A stretch of DNA of 64,000 nt from NCBI RefSeq assembly GCF_018343665.1, contig NZ_JAGYPM010000008.1:1-64000 (forward strand), written 5' to 3'. The notes under the pieces are model-generated. The model had not been told where the DNA came from, did not search any database, and worked only from the letters and a program-made list of their open reading frames with translations. This document shows, piece by piece, positions 43,419-52,491 of the stretch. The position numbers and the translations under genes are program-made. This DNA is from Cytobacillus citreus (lineage in GTDB: Bacteria; Bacillota; Bacilli; Bacillales; Cytobacillaceae). How positions within the stretch are numbered: the first letter of the stretch is position 1; each line of letters opens with the position of its first letter.

Positions 43419-45359
43419 ATGAATCAACAAACAATTGATGTTTTAGGATATCAGGAAATTCTAGAGGAGATCACTCATTTTGCGAAGACAAACCGGGGAA
43501 AGAAGACTATTCTTGCACTCCGCCCATTGCCGGATATGCGACGGATGGAGCAAGCTTTAAGGGAGGTCGCTGAGGCGGAAGAAATTATAAAAATCAGCAG
43601 CAGTGTCCCAATCCACACACTGGATGAAATGGAGCTTTATTTGAATCAGGCGCGAAAAGGAATCTATATTCGTGCTGATCAGTTTACGTATGTCCTATCG
43701 TTTTTGCAGCATTGTTCAAAACTGAAGCAATTCATGAAGGATAAACAGTTTGCAGCACCTAATGTGAGCTTGTATGCGGAATCGATTGGGGATGTGCGAC
43801 AGTTGGAAGAAGAAATTAGCCGCTGTATACGGCACGGACAAGTGGATCATCATGCCTCAAGCGATTTAGCCTATTTGCGAAGACAGCTTTCGATTCAATC
43901 AGATAAGCTGAAGGAAAAGGCACAGCAGCTAGTAAAATCAAAGAGGTATGCCTCATTTCTGCAGGATACAATTGTCGTTGAACGAAATGGCCGGATTGCC
44001 CTTTCGGTGAAAAGGGAATATCGGGCAAAGGTGCAGGGAACGGTTCTTGACTCCTCTGCTTCAGGCTCTACCTTGTATATGGAACCGACAGAACTCAGTT
44101 CCATTCAGGAAGAGATTGAGCTATTACGTATGGCAGAAGAGCAGGAAACAGAAAGAATTTTATACGAATTAACCGACGAGGTGCTACAGCATGAGCACAA
44201 GATTGCTATCGCCATGGAAACGATGCATCATTATGATGTCCTGTTTGCCAAGGCTGCCTATAGCCGAAAAATCGGAGGAACAACACCATTATTAAACGAG
44301 GATTATATCATTGATTTAAAAGAAGCTCGGCATCCGATGCTTGGTGAGAAGGCTGTTCCTCTATCCATTCAGTTTGGTGAAGATCATCGGGCATTAGTGG
44401 TAACTGGACCTAATACAGGAGGAAAGACGGTCACATTGAAGACAGTTGGTTTACTTACCATGATGGCGCAAACAGGACTGCCTATTCCAGCAAATCCTGG
44501 AAGTGAGCTCGCCATTTTTCAGCATATTTTCGTCGACATTGGCGATGGTCAAAGCATTGAACAGAACTTAAGTACATTCATCTCAAGACTTGTTAATATC
44601 ATCGACATCCTTCGAATCACGAATGACCGCTCGCTAGTCCTTCTTGATGAACTAGGATCAGGGACAGATCCAAGCGAAGGCATGGCGCTGGCGATCGTTA
44701 TTCTTGAGCAGCTTTACCAAAAAGGAGCGACTTTGTTTGCTACGACGCACTATAGCGAAATGAAGGACTTTGCTGAAAAAACAAGCGGTTTTCTCAATGG
44801 AATGATGGAATTCGATATCGGTACACTAAAGCCAACATATAGGCTTCTGCTCGGGCAAAGCGGCAACAGTCAGGCTTTTGACATTGCCATCAAGCTCGGC
44901 ATGCATCCGGAATTGATCGAGAAAGCCCACCAAATTACCTATAAAAATATCAGAAGCTATCGGGAAGAAATCGATGAAATCATTCTGAAGGCTCCGGATT
45001 ATCAAAAACAGATTGCAGTTAATAAATACGCAAGGAAATCTGCGAAAAAGCAGCCCCTTCCTACGGGTACAGAACCATTTGCTCTTTTTGAACAGGGAGA
45101 TAATGTTCTTGTTACTGAAACCAATGAAATGGGGATTATTTATAAAGGGCCAGACTCACAAGGAAACTATATCGTTCAAATACAAAATGAAAAGCGGACA
45201 ATCAATCATAAGCGATTAAAGCTATATATTAAAGGCAAAGAGCTGTACCCTGACAACTATGACTTTGATATCATCTTTAAATCGAAGGAATACCGGAAAA
45301 TCAATAAGCAGCAAAAGAAAAAGCATGTAGAGGATGTTTGGTTAGATAGTGAAGATTAA
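43419..45359 (+). CDS. MutS2-like ATPase with KOW domain, lacking the Smr domain
   Basis: A 646-residue MutS-family ATPase. Core helices at 1-300 (SVKREYRAKVQGTVLDSSASGSTLYMEP is the MutS2 signature), Walker A GPNTGGKT (about 330), Walker B LVLLDELGSGTDPSEG (about 407), ATTHYSEMKDFA. After residue 510 the long charged coil of MutS2 is reduced to about 40 residues; next comes a KOW/SH3-like domain (GDNVLVTETNEMGIIYKG...NHKRLKLY, about 553-600) and a basic tail. MutS2 proteins are near 785 residues and end in the Smr nuclease domain, absent here. In B. subtilis MutS2 acts on collided ribosomes. Start after AAAGGAGGA. Confidence 0.85.
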   Translation: MNQQTIDVLGYQEILEEITHFAKTNRGKKTILALRPLPDMRRMEQALREVAEAEEIIKISSSVPIHTLDEMELYLNQARKGIYIRADQFTYVLSFLQHCSKLKQFMKDKQFAAPNVSLYAESIGDVRQLEEEISRCIRHGQVDHHASSDLAYLRRQLSIQSDKLKEKAQQLVKSKRYASFLQDTIVVERNGRIALSVKREYRAKVQGTVLDSSASGSTLYMEPTELSSIQEEIELLRMAEEQETERILYELTDEVLQHEHKIAIAMETMHHYDVLFAKAAYSRKIGGTTPLLNEDYIIDLKEARHPMLGEKAVPLSIQFGEDHRALVVTGPNTGGKTVTLKTVGLLTMMAQTGLPIPANPGSELAIFQHIFVDIGDGQSIEQNLSTFISRLVNIIDILRITNDRSLVLLDELGSGTDPSEGMALAIVILEQLYQKGATLFATTHYSEMKDFAEKTSGFLNGMMEFDIGTLKPTYRLLLGQSGNSQAFDIAIKLGMHPELIEKAHQITYKNIRSYREEIDEIILKAPDYQKQIAVNKYARKSAKKQPLPTGTEPFALFEQGDNVLVTETNEMGIIYKGPDSQGNYIVQIQNEKRTINHKRLKLYIKGKELYPDNYDFDIIFKSKEYRKINKQQKKKHVEDVWLDSED

Positions 45360-45441
45360 TTACTTCGATTAAAGGGAATTCTTGTTGTTTAAGCGAATTA
45401 ATAAGAGCAATTTATTATAGGCATATTCAGGAGGTTGTCAG

Positions 45442-45894
45442 TTGTCACAAGGGCTCATTCATCATATTGAAATATATGTTTCTAATTTAAAGAGCACGAT
45501 TGATTTTTGGAGTTGGTTTCTAGAAGATTTAGGATATAGCCTCTATCAGGAATGGGAAAAAGGTCGAAGCTGGAAATTAGGCGAAACTTACATTATTTTC
45601 GTTCAGACGGAGGAAAGGTTTCTTGACATCCCCTATCATAGACGTCGAGTAGGTCTTAACCATCTAGCTTTTCATGCAAGTTCACGCAAACAGGTTGACG
45701 ATATCACATCCAAGTTAAAAGAAAAGAACATAAACATCCTTTATACTGATAAGCATCCCTTTGCTGGCAGTAAGGAGCACTACGCCGTCTACTTTGAAGA
45801 CCCGGATAGGATTAAGGTAGAAATTAGTTGCACCTTAAACGAAAACCTTTTATTAGAGATCCTAAGAGACTCAATGCCTCTTAGGATCTTTTAA
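45442..45894 (+). CDS. VOC family protein (glyoxalase/bleomycin-resistance fold)
   Basis: A 150-residue single VOC protein starting at TTG after AGGAGG. HHIEIYVSNLKSTIDFWSWFLEDLGY gives the first metal-site strand, VGLNHLAFHASSRKQVDDI the second, HYAVYFEDPDRIKVEI the third. This layout (His, His, Glu) is that of lyase or fosfomycin-type enzymes. The substrate is unknown. Its last codons form one arm of the terminator at 45857. Confidence 0.85.
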   Translation: MSQGLIHHIEIYVSNLKSTIDFWSWFLEDLGYSLYQEWEKGRSWKLGETYIIFVQTEERFLDIPYHRRRVGLNHLAFHASSRKQVDDITSKLKEKNINILYTDKHPFAGSKEHYAVYFEDPDRIKVEISCTLNENLLLEILRDSMPLRIF

Positions 45895-45898
45895 CATT
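45857..45898. terminator. Terminator overlapping the end of the VOC gene
   Basis: GATCCTAAGAG, 9-nt loop, CTCTTAGGATC and TTTT. It lies within the last codons of the VOC gene and just before the convergent ThrRS stop at 45899. Confidence 0.85.
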
Positions 45899-47110
45899 CT
45901 ATTGTCTGTTAACTTTTTCTTCGCTGAACCTTGCAATAATGTCTTGGATACTCATTTGTCCAATATTCCCATCTTTATGCTTTCTTAAGGCTATGGATTC
46001 ATTCTCTACTTCTTGATCGCCAATAATGATCATATAAGGAACTTTTTGTTTTTCGGCTTCTCTTATTTTTAGCCCAACCTTTTCTACCCTATCATCGACT
46101 TCAATTCGAAATCCCGCTAGTTCCAAATCTTGTTTAATTTGATAGGCGTATGATAAATGGGCATCTGAAATCGGCAAAATCTTCGCTTGCACTGGAGATA
46201 GCCAAAACGGAAAATCACCAGCAAAATGTTCAATTAATATCGCCATAAACCGTTCGATCGAACCATAAATCGCTCTATGAATCATGATGGGGCGATGAGG
46301 TTTATTAACCTCGCCGATATATTGGCAATGAAACTTTTCAGGCATTTGGAAATCAAGCTGAACTGTACCACACTGCCAGCTTCTTCCTAGTGAATCTAGA
46401 ATATGAAAATCGATCTTAGGACCATAAAAAGCTCCATCACCATGATTGATTTGATAAGGCAATTCTTTTTTCTTTAATACTTTTTCCAGAGCTGATTCAG
46501 CCCTGTCCCATATTTCTACTGAACCCATAAAATCTTCTGGCCGAGTAGAAAGCTCTATCTTATAACTAAAACCAAATGTCGAATAGAATTCATCAATTAA
46601 ATCCAGCACTTTCTCAATTTCAGACTCAATCTGGTCTTCTCGAACAAATAGATGTGCATCATCTTGAGTGAAGGAGCGAACTCTTAGCAGACCATTTAAA
46701 GAACCTGAAAGCTCATGCCGATGAACTAACCCAAGTTCCGCAAAACGAATAGGAAGTTCTCGATAGCTCCTTCTCTTACTATTGAAAATGAGTACAGAAC
46801 CTGGACAATTCATTGGTCTAATCGCATAATTCTGCTCATCAACATGGGAAAAATACATATTTTCGTGGTAATGCTCCCAATGGCCTGACTGTTCCCAAAG
46901 CTCTTGCTTCATCATAATCGGTGTCTTTATTTCTTGATACCCAACCTGTTGATGCCTTTGTTTCCATAAATGTTCAAGCTCATTCCGAATGACCATTCCT
47001 TTTGGTAAGAAGAAGGGCATTCCTGGTGCTTCCTCCATTGACATAAACAGCTCCAGCTGCTGCCCTAATTTTCGATGATTACGCTTTTCTACTTCCATTT
47101 CCATTGACAT
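45899..47110 (-). CDS. thrS: Short threonyl-tRNA synthetase (catalytic and anticodon domains only)
   Basis: A 403-residue class II synthetase. Motif 2 region HRHELSGSLNGLLRVRSFTQDDAHLF, zinc ligands in MNCPGS (Cys), VHRHE (His) and MIHRAIYGSIERFMAILIEH (motif 3 and His), and the HGDGAFYGPKIDFHI...CGTVQLDF active-site loop. The anticodon domain runs from about 300 (SPVQAKILPISD). Standard ThrRS/ThrZ are ~640 residues; the TGS and editing domains (about 230 residues) are absent, so it cannot clear Ser-tRNA(Thr) in cis. Expression is under three T-boxes, like B. subtilis thrZ. Start after AGGAGGC. Confidence 0.92.
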   Translation of the reverse strand: MSMEMEVEKRNHRKLGQQLELFMSMEEAPGMPFFLPKGMVIRNELEHLWKQRHQQVGYQEIKTPIMMKQELWEQSGHWEHYHENMYFSHVDEQNYAIRPMNCPGSVLIFNSKRRSYRELPIRFAELGLVHRHELSGSLNGLLRVRSFTQDDAHLFVREDQIESEIEKVLDLIDEFYSTFGFSYKIELSTRPEDFMGSVEIWDRAESALEKVLKKKELPYQINHGDGAFYGPKIDFHILDSLGRSWQCGTVQLDFQMPEKFHCQYIGEVNKPHRPIMIHRAIYGSIERFMAILIEHFAGDFPFWLSPVQAKILPISDAHLSYAYQIKQDLELAGFRIEVDDRVEKVGLKIREAEKQKVPYMIIIGDQEVENESIALRKHKDGNIGQMSIQDIIARFSEEKVNRQ

Positions 47111-47137
47111 ATATGCCTCCTAATTAATTTTTTTATA

Positions 47138-47400
47138 TAAAAAAACCGCACTCATCCCATAGCAAGGGACGAATGCGGTCGTGGTGCCACCCTAATTCCG
47201 TAAAGCACAAAAATAGACTTTACACTCAAATAGATAACGGTCTTCCCGATTATGGATACTAAGGATTTGCTGTTCCCCATAATAGCTCCAAGGTGGTAAA
47301 CCAATCTCTTTTCTTCAGGGCTTCCAGCCGATGACCCTGTTCTCTGTTTAAGAAAGTGAAGAAAGGTTCGTGTCCTTTTCAATGCATAATATTGACTTTT
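47138..47400 (-). promoter_or_regulatory. T-box leader 1 (proximal to thrS)
   Basis: Minus strand: stem I region (AGAGAACAGGGTCATCGG, then GGTTTACCACCTTGGAGC with an ACC threonine specifier candidate), T-box sequence AGGGTGGCACCACG (about 47181-47194), then the terminator CCGCATTCGTCCC...GGGATGAGTGCGG and a T-run. Uncharged tRNA(Thr) would pair with the specifier and T-box and allow read-through to the synthetase 30 bp on. Confidence 0.92.
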
Positions 47401-47470
47401 AAATAAAAGGCTTCGCAGGATTTGTATCGTTGGTATAGCACTATTTTTGTTTTCCGGAAACAATGGATTT

Positions 47471-47965
47471 CTTTGTGACCGTTTTATGATCCTTCACTGC
47501 TTTCCGTGTTCATTGACTCTTTCTTTGTGACCGTTTTAGGATCCTTCACTGCTTTCCGGATTCATTGACTCTTTCTTTGTGACCGCTTTAGGGTCTTTCA
47601 CTGCTTTCCGGGTTCATTGACTCTTTCTTTGTGACCGCTTTAGGGTCTTTCACTGCTTTCCGGGTTCATTGACTCTTTCTTTGTGACCGCTTTAGGGTCT
47701 TTCATTGCTTTCCGGGTTCATTGACTCTTTCTTTGTAACCGCTTTAGGGTCTTTCACTGCTTTCCGGGTTCATTGACTCTTTCTTTGTGACCGCTTTAGG
47801 GTCTTTCATTGCTTTCCGGGTTCATTGACTCTTTCTTTGTGACCGCTTTAGGGTCTTTCATTGCTTTCCGGGTTCATTGACTCTTTCTTTGTGACCGCTT
47901 TAGGGTCTTTCACTGCTTTCCGGGTTCATTGACTCTTTCTTTGTAACCGCTTTCTCCTTCTTTTC
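47471..47965. repeat. 52-bp tandem repeat array, ten units, between T-box 1 and 2
   Basis: GTGACCG (or GTAACCG) at 47475, 47527, 47579, 47631, 47683, 47735, 47787, 47839, 47891, 47943: all steps 52 bp. The unit carries CTTTGTGACCGCTTTAGGGT, CTTTCACTGC, TTTCCGGGTTCATTGACT. Units 3-9 are nearly identical, units 1-2 diverged. It lies within the transcribed leader of thrS. I see no strong stem in this unit, unlike the other arrays. Confidence 0.95.
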
Positions 47966-48056
47966 TCTTTTTCAGGAACAATGAACCTTTCTTTGTCATC
48001 TTTCCCTTACTTTTTCAGTACCACGGCCACGATGAGGGATAAATTCCTAAATCCAA

Positions 48057-48305
48057 AATAAAAAAACCGCACTCATCCCATAGCAAGGGACGAATGCGGT
48101 CGTGGTACCACCCTAATTCCGTAAAGCACAAAATTGGCTTTACGCTCGAATAGATAACGGTCTTCCCGATTATGGTTACTAAGGATTTACTGTTCCCCAT
48201 AATTGCTCCAAGGTGGTAAACCAATCTCTTTTCTTTAGGGCTTCCAGCCGATGACCCTGTTCTCTGGAAAGAAAAGTAAGAAAGATTCGTGTCCTTTTCG
48301 TCGCA
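48057..48305 (-). promoter_or_regulatory. T-box leader 2 (middle)
   Basis: Very close copy of T-box 1: same stem I, specifier region TTTACCACCTTGG, T-box GGGTGGTACCACG (48101-48113) and terminator with T-run (48060-48099). ORFs seen here are shadows of the RNA. Confidence 0.92.
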
Positions 48306-48361
48306 TAGTATTTTTTTAGTAAAAGGCTTCCTTTGAAACGTTTGACGGCTTATTTTGTTTG

Positions 48362-48585
48362 ATGGTAACTTTGAAGCTTTTTTTGTTACCTTTTTCCTGT
48401 CTTTTTCTGTTTCGCGGTAACGATTAGGCTTTATTCGTTACCTTTTCATGCCCTTTTCCTGTTTCACGGTAACGATTAGGCTTTATTCGTTACCTTTTCA
48501 TGCCTTTTTCCTGTTTCGCGGTAACGATTAGGCTTTATTCGTTACCTTTTCATGCCTTTTTTCTGTTTTACGGTAACATTTACAA
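48362..48585. repeat. 52-bp tandem repeat array, five units, between T-box 2 and 3
   Basis: GGTAAC at 48364, 48416, 48468, 48520 and 48572: exact 52-bp steps. The unit is GGTAACG, 13 nt (ATTAGGCTTTATT), CGTTACC, then TTTTCATGCCCTTTTCCTG. The stem and loop sizes match those of the 35750 array although the sequence differs. Transcribed in the thrS leader. Confidence 0.95.
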
Positions 48586-48592
48586 AGCTAAA

Positions 48593-48830
48593 ATAAAAAA
48601 CGCACCCATCCCAAAACAAGGGACGAGTGCGGTCGTGGTGCCACCCTAATTCCGTAAAGCACAAATAGACTTTACGCTCAAATAGATAACGGTCTTCCCG
48701 ATTATGGATACTAAGGATTCGCTTTTCCCCATAATAGCTCCAAGGTGGTAAATCAATCTCTTTCTTCAAGGGTTTCAGCCCATGCCCCTGATCTCTGGAA
48801 AGAAAAGTAAGAATGATTCATGTCCTTATC
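48593..48830 (-). promoter_or_regulatory. T-box leader 3 (distal)
   Basis: Third copy with T-box GGGTGGCACCACG (48633-48645), specifier region GATTTACCACCTTGG, terminator ACTCGTCCC...GGGATGGGTGCG. Slightly diverged (for example GGGCATGGGCTG). First to be transcribed. Confidence 0.9.
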
Positions 48831-48872
48831 TAAGCCTTATTCATTTCATTTGGAAAATAATTGTTTTTTTGC

Positions 48873-48901
48873 ATTATAGGATAGAAATAAAGGAAAGTCA
48901 A
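48873..48901 (-). promoter_or_regulatory. Promoter of the thrS leader
   Basis: Minus-strand TTGACT (48896-48901), 17-bp spacer, TATAAT (48873-48878). It starts transcription just before T-box 3. The -35 box abuts the end of palindromic repeat copy E. Confidence 0.9.
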
Positions 48902-49180
48902 GGGATAAAGTGAAACTTCCATCAGTGGGGGTTTTTCGACGCACAGGACGTGCTAGTGCCGACGTTGCCACAGGATGTGGCGTTCTTAGTCGGCTTTCAT
49001 CCCCCACTGATGGTTAGTTGAACCAATCACGCTCAAAACGCCACGTCCTGTGGCTTTCGCCTGACTAGGACATCGTGTCCGTCGTCGGGCATTTACGGGC
49101 AGTTGATCCCCCACTTAGGTTTCTTTGATTCTCTCGCAATCTTGTAGTGGGGGTCTTACTGCCCGTTAATCTGCGATAAA
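48902..49180. repeat. Palindromic intergenic repeat (copy E, full length)
   Basis: About 280 bp. The left end has ATAAAGTGAAACTTCCATC, AGTGGGGG and its inverse CCCCCACTGATGG (49003). Interior modules are CCGACGTTGCCACAGGATGT (about 48958) and CCACGTCCTGTGG (49050). The right end is TTTACGGGCAGTTG with its inverse TTACTGCCCGTTAATC, then TGCGATAAAA. The outer ends equal copies C and D. No ORF. It ends 5 bp from the HemAT stop. Confidence 0.9.
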
Positions 49181-49184
49181 ATCC

Positions 49185-50480
49185 TTATGCAAGGCTTGCT
49201 GTATTGTTTAGATTTTCAGCTGATGAAGACACAGTAGACATCGCTTGACCAAATTCATGAATCGTTTCTACAATATAATTGATTTGAACCTTTACATCCG
49301 AAACTTGTTTTACACTATTTTTCATTGACGTTGTAATTTGATCAAAGGCTTCCCTTGTCTTCGCTGATTTACTTCGTCCTTCTACTGCCGCGACATTTAC
49401 ATTTCTAAGCGCCGTATCGACCTGATTTGTATAGGTATTAGACAGTGAAATTAGCTCCTCAATCGTACCTATCGATTCTTTCGTTCTAACTGCAAGCTTT
49501 CTAACCTCATCTGCTACTACAGCAAATCCCTTCCCTTGTTCGCCTGCCCTAGCCGCTTCAATGGCAGAGTTTAAGGCAAGCAAATTAGTCTGGTCTGCAA
49601 TGGCTTGAACAATATTTATGACATCTTTTATTTGCTGAGAGGAGGACAAAAGATTCTTAACCATTTCATTCATATTCTCAATATCATTATTAATCGATTG
49701 AATTTGGCCTACTAAATGTGTTATTTCCTTTTGACCTTCAGTGATATATTTCTCCGTTAATAACGATTGATTTTCCGTATGTGTCACTAGCTCGTTTACC
49801 TTTTTACTGCTACCTAATAAACTTCCTACTGATGCAGTAGTTTGTTCTACTGTCGCAACGAGATCTGTGCTCACTTCAATGATTTTATTTTTTATCTCAT
49901 TCCTGACTTGCTGGTGTTCTTGTTCTCTTACGTTCGCTCTTTCTTGCTCATATGACTCTAGTACAATTTGCTGTTCTAAGCTAAAGATTTTTGTAACGGC
50001 CATTAAAATGGTTTTTATTTCCATCCCGTCAGGGACATTCTCAAATATGATGTCAAACAATTTTTTTTGAAGGTTTTGAAAAGCTCCCATATACCAAGCA
50101 GGCTTTAAGCCAATATAATAATGCATTTTTGCTACCTTTAATCTTTTCTCGATAAAATCCTCGTCAATTTTACCATCAAACAGCTCAATTAAGTGAGTTT
50201 TTAAAGTAGTTCTTAACCTTTCAACACTGCTATGCTTTTCAATAATTTTTTTCAATTCCTCAACTTGTAAAATGGTTTTATAAAAATCACTGACCAATCG
50301 GTCTATATTTTCTTTTATAAGTCCTTGCATCCGATTAATAATTTGTAAATCTTCAATAGTTAGATCAATCATTTTTATTTTTAAAAGAATATGAGGAACT
50401 GTTACTTCAATTTTTCCATCTGTATGATTTATGTTTTCTAAGAAGTATTGCCTGGGTTTTTTCTTCCAGAGAATAGCCAT
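49185..50480 (-). CDS. Globin-coupled methyl-accepting chemotaxis protein (HemAT-like)
   Basis: About 431 residues, soluble. N-terminal sensor globin: [21 protein letters not shown], then [15 protein letters not shown] with the proximal His near 96, and [17 protein letters not shown]-terminal MCP signalling hairpin: [39 protein letters not shown]. HemAT senses oxygen through haem and signals to CheA. I place the start at MAILWKKK after TTTGGAGGT rather than four codons upstream. A palindromic repeat follows at once. Confidence 0.92.
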   Translation of the reverse strand: MAILWKKKPRQYFLENINHTDGKIEVTVPHILLKIKMIDLTIEDLQIINRMQGLIKENIDRLVSDFYKTILQVEELKKIIEKHSSVERLRTTLKTHLIELFDGKIDEDFIEKRLKVAKMHYYIGLKPAWYMGAFQNLQKKLFDIIFENVPDGMEIKTILMAVTKIFSLEQQIVLESYEQERANVREQEHQQVRNEIKNKIIEVSTDLVATVEQTTASVGSLLGSSKKVNELVTHTENQSLLTEKYITEGQKEITHLVGQIQSINNDIENMNEMVKNLLSSSQQIKDVINIVQAIADQTNLLALNSAIEAARAGEQGKGFAVVADEVRKLAVRTKESIGTIEELISLSNTYTNQVDTALRNVNVAAVEGRSKSAKTREAFDQITTSMKNSVKQVSDVKVQINYIVETIHEFGQAMSTVSSSAENLNNTASLA

Positions 50481-50659
50481 ATTAACCTCCAAATTATAGG
50501 GTCGGTTGCGCTACTCGCTCAATATCCACCCAAGCGCCCAAATTACAGATGAACATTCTATGCTTCCCATTACTTTTTTATTATTATAACTTCGAATAAA
50601 TGGTTCTATATACTCATTTTTGAAAACTTTATGAATCTTTTAAAAAATGGCTATGTTAA

Positions 50660-50880
50660 ACTTCCTTGTTGATTTCCGCTGCAGGCACTAAAGCATAGTG
50701 GTCGGTCCGGAAGCCTCCTCGTCGCTATCGCTCCTGCGGGGTCTCCCTTTGACTCGCTTTTCCCGCAGGACGTTGAATAATCTCCCCCCATTAAACATCG
50801 TACGAAGGAAATGCGAATGCATTTTCGAGGTCTCGCGCCTACAGAGAAAATCAACAACAAAATAGCATTATCAACACTGT
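50660..50880. repeat. Degenerate Bacillaceae dispersed repeat
   Basis: GATTTCCGCTGCAGGCACT, GGTCGGTCCGG, AGCCTCCTCGTCGCTATCGC, TCCTGCGGGGTCTCCC, GCTTTTCCCGCAGGA: a G+C-rich family I know from many Bacillaceae genomes as a non-coding dispersed repeat. Here the right half is rearranged (an unrelated stretch from about 50772) before AGAAAATCAACAAC closes it. It explains most of the 50481-50923 gap. Confidence 0.65.
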
Positions 50881-50923
50881 GCTTTAACACAGCCAAAAAA
50901 TAAGCCACGACTTTTATTTTTGT

Positions 50924-51250
50924 CTACTGCCTTGGACTCCAAAGCATGATGGATACTCCAATTAAACATATGACCGCTCCAATCCAATCGAACGTATCAG
51001 GTGTTTTTTTATCGACTCCCCATCCCCACAAAACCGAAAGAATAATAAATACGCCACCATAGGCCGCATACACTCTTCCGAATGTAGGAAAGTTTTGCAA
51101 AGTAGGAATAATCCCATATAGGACCAAAATGATCCCGCCAATTATGCCGTACCAATATGGCTTGCCTTCACGTAGCCATAGCCAGACTAAATATCCTCCG
51201 CCGATTTCAGCAATTCCTGCAAAAATGAATATCATTATCGTATATATCAT
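50924..51250 (-). CDS. YnfA family membrane protein (UPF0060)
   Basis: A 108-residue protein with four membrane segments. The [25 protein letters not shown] stretch and [34 protein letters not shown] match the YnfA/UPF0060 family, small multidrug-resistance-like proteins of uncertain function. It starts just downstream of the DUF1835 gene and may be in one operon with it. Confidence 0.9.
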   Translation of the reverse strand: MIYTIMIFIFAGIAEIGGGYLVWLWLREGKPYWYGIIGGIILVLYGIIPTLQNFPTFGRVYAAYGGVFIILSVLWGWGVDKKTPDTFDWIGAVICLIGVSIMLWSPRQ

Positions 51251-51263
51251 ATTACACCTTTTT

Positions 51264-52313
51264 CTAACTCAATTTAACTCCGTAGTATCTCATGGCTTTT
51301 AAGCTTCCTTCCATCTCAAAAACGCCATTTTCTATCAGCTTTCTCACCCGATATTCCAAGAAATCGTCACCTATATATTGATCTAAATGTCCTAACGCTT
51401 CTCCAATTAATCTCGCTGATTTCATAAACTCCTCTGACTCTCGTTCGCGTCGAAGCTTTTTCGCCAAATTGATGATGTATTGGTCATAATAGTCAATACA
51501 TACACTCTGAATTTTTCCGTTTCGCCATATTCGTAATGATTCCCGATTATCTGAGAGATGAAGCCATTCTTGTTCATATTGCTGTCTTTCAAGATTCGAC
51601 AAGGAATACTTCTGCTTACTGTGCTCATAAATGGTTTGGAGTTTTTCAGGTGGTATTTCCCCTGAATGCAATACTACGTATTTTATATCGGCTTGCTTAA
51701 AATGTTCTGTATATGCCAAAGTGGTATTAATCACTTTAATATCATTAGGCTTATCCTTTAATAAATGCAAAACAAAGCGCAGGCCTGTCTGCTCATGCGC
51801 GTTTTCAGCAGTCCATAGGGAAATAGGGACATCTGCTGGAATGGACATAATTTGATGAACTGTCTGATGAAATCTCAGTAAATACTCTTGAAACTCCTCA
51901 TGTTTATCATTCAATGCTTCTTTCATCCAAGCAAATCTGGCTTCTTTTCCAACCTCTTCATGCAGCTGCCAGATAGGTCCAACCGAAAATAAATTCCAAA
52001 AGGAGATAACTCTTTCCTTTTCAAACACACCCATTTCCTTTAATGCTACCTTTAAACTACCCTCAGGAGATCCACCAAAAAGAATATGAATCCTTTGACA
52101 AGTACTGGCTTGCTTCGATTCCGACCTTTCTTTCGTTATATCCAAAATCGTTTTATATATACTTTTCACATCATCCACAAACTCTGTTTCTGAATAACCC
52201 TTCTCCCCTATATGATTTACTCTTAGGAGAATATGGAACAATAATGACTTTACTTCTCCTTCTGGCAGTTCTTCGATAACCTTTTTTAACTGATCTATTT
52301 CCATCATCTGCAC
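51264..52313 (-). CDS. DUF1835 domain-containing protein
   Basis: About 347 residues. The N-terminal helical region ([22 protein letters not shown]) is followed by [16 protein letters not shown], the DUF1835 core, and [15 protein letters not shown]. The second half ([22 protein letters not shown] onward) resembles DUF3658. Family of unknown role; no catalytic residues can be assigned. Start MMEIDQL after GGAGGTG; either of two adjacent ATG codons. Confidence 0.85.
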   Translation of the reverse strand: MQMMEIDQLKKVIEELPEGEVKSLLFHILLRVNHIGEKGYSETEFVDDVKSIYKTILDITKERSESKQASTCQRIHILFGGSPEGSLKVALKEMGVFEKERVISFWNLFSVGPIWQLHEEVGKEARFAWMKEALNDKHEEFQEYLLRFHQTVHQIMSIPADVPISLWTAENAHEQTGLRFVLHLLKDKPNDIKVINTTLAYTEHFKQADIKYVVLHSGEIPPEKLQTIYEHSKQKYSLSNLERQQYEQEWLHLSDNRESLRIWRNGKIQSVCIDYYDQYIINLAKKLRRERESEEFMKSARLIGEALGHLDQYIGDDFLEYRVRKLIENGVFEMEGSLKAMRYYGVKLS

Positions 52314-52491
52314 CTCCGAAGAATAGTCCTTTTTATCATAAATTTGTCATTATTATAGCATTAAACCAATTTTATCAATTTTCCCGCTTTTTAGCATTTA
52401 ATCTGTTTTTCGAAGTTCGAAAAGCAGGACAAAGGGATTTAATAAAGAATTCATTTATATTAATAAAAAAATAGCAAAGGAGTGATTTAAT

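Noticed and set aside
47152..48769. Three similar ORFs upstream of thrS (103, 69 and 75 codons)
   Set aside because: They coincide with the three T-box RNAs and owe their similarity to RNA conservation. They span terminator stems and have no ribosome sites.
50651..50908. 85-codon minus-strand ORF
   Set aside because: Falls in a known-type G+C-rich dispersed repeat.
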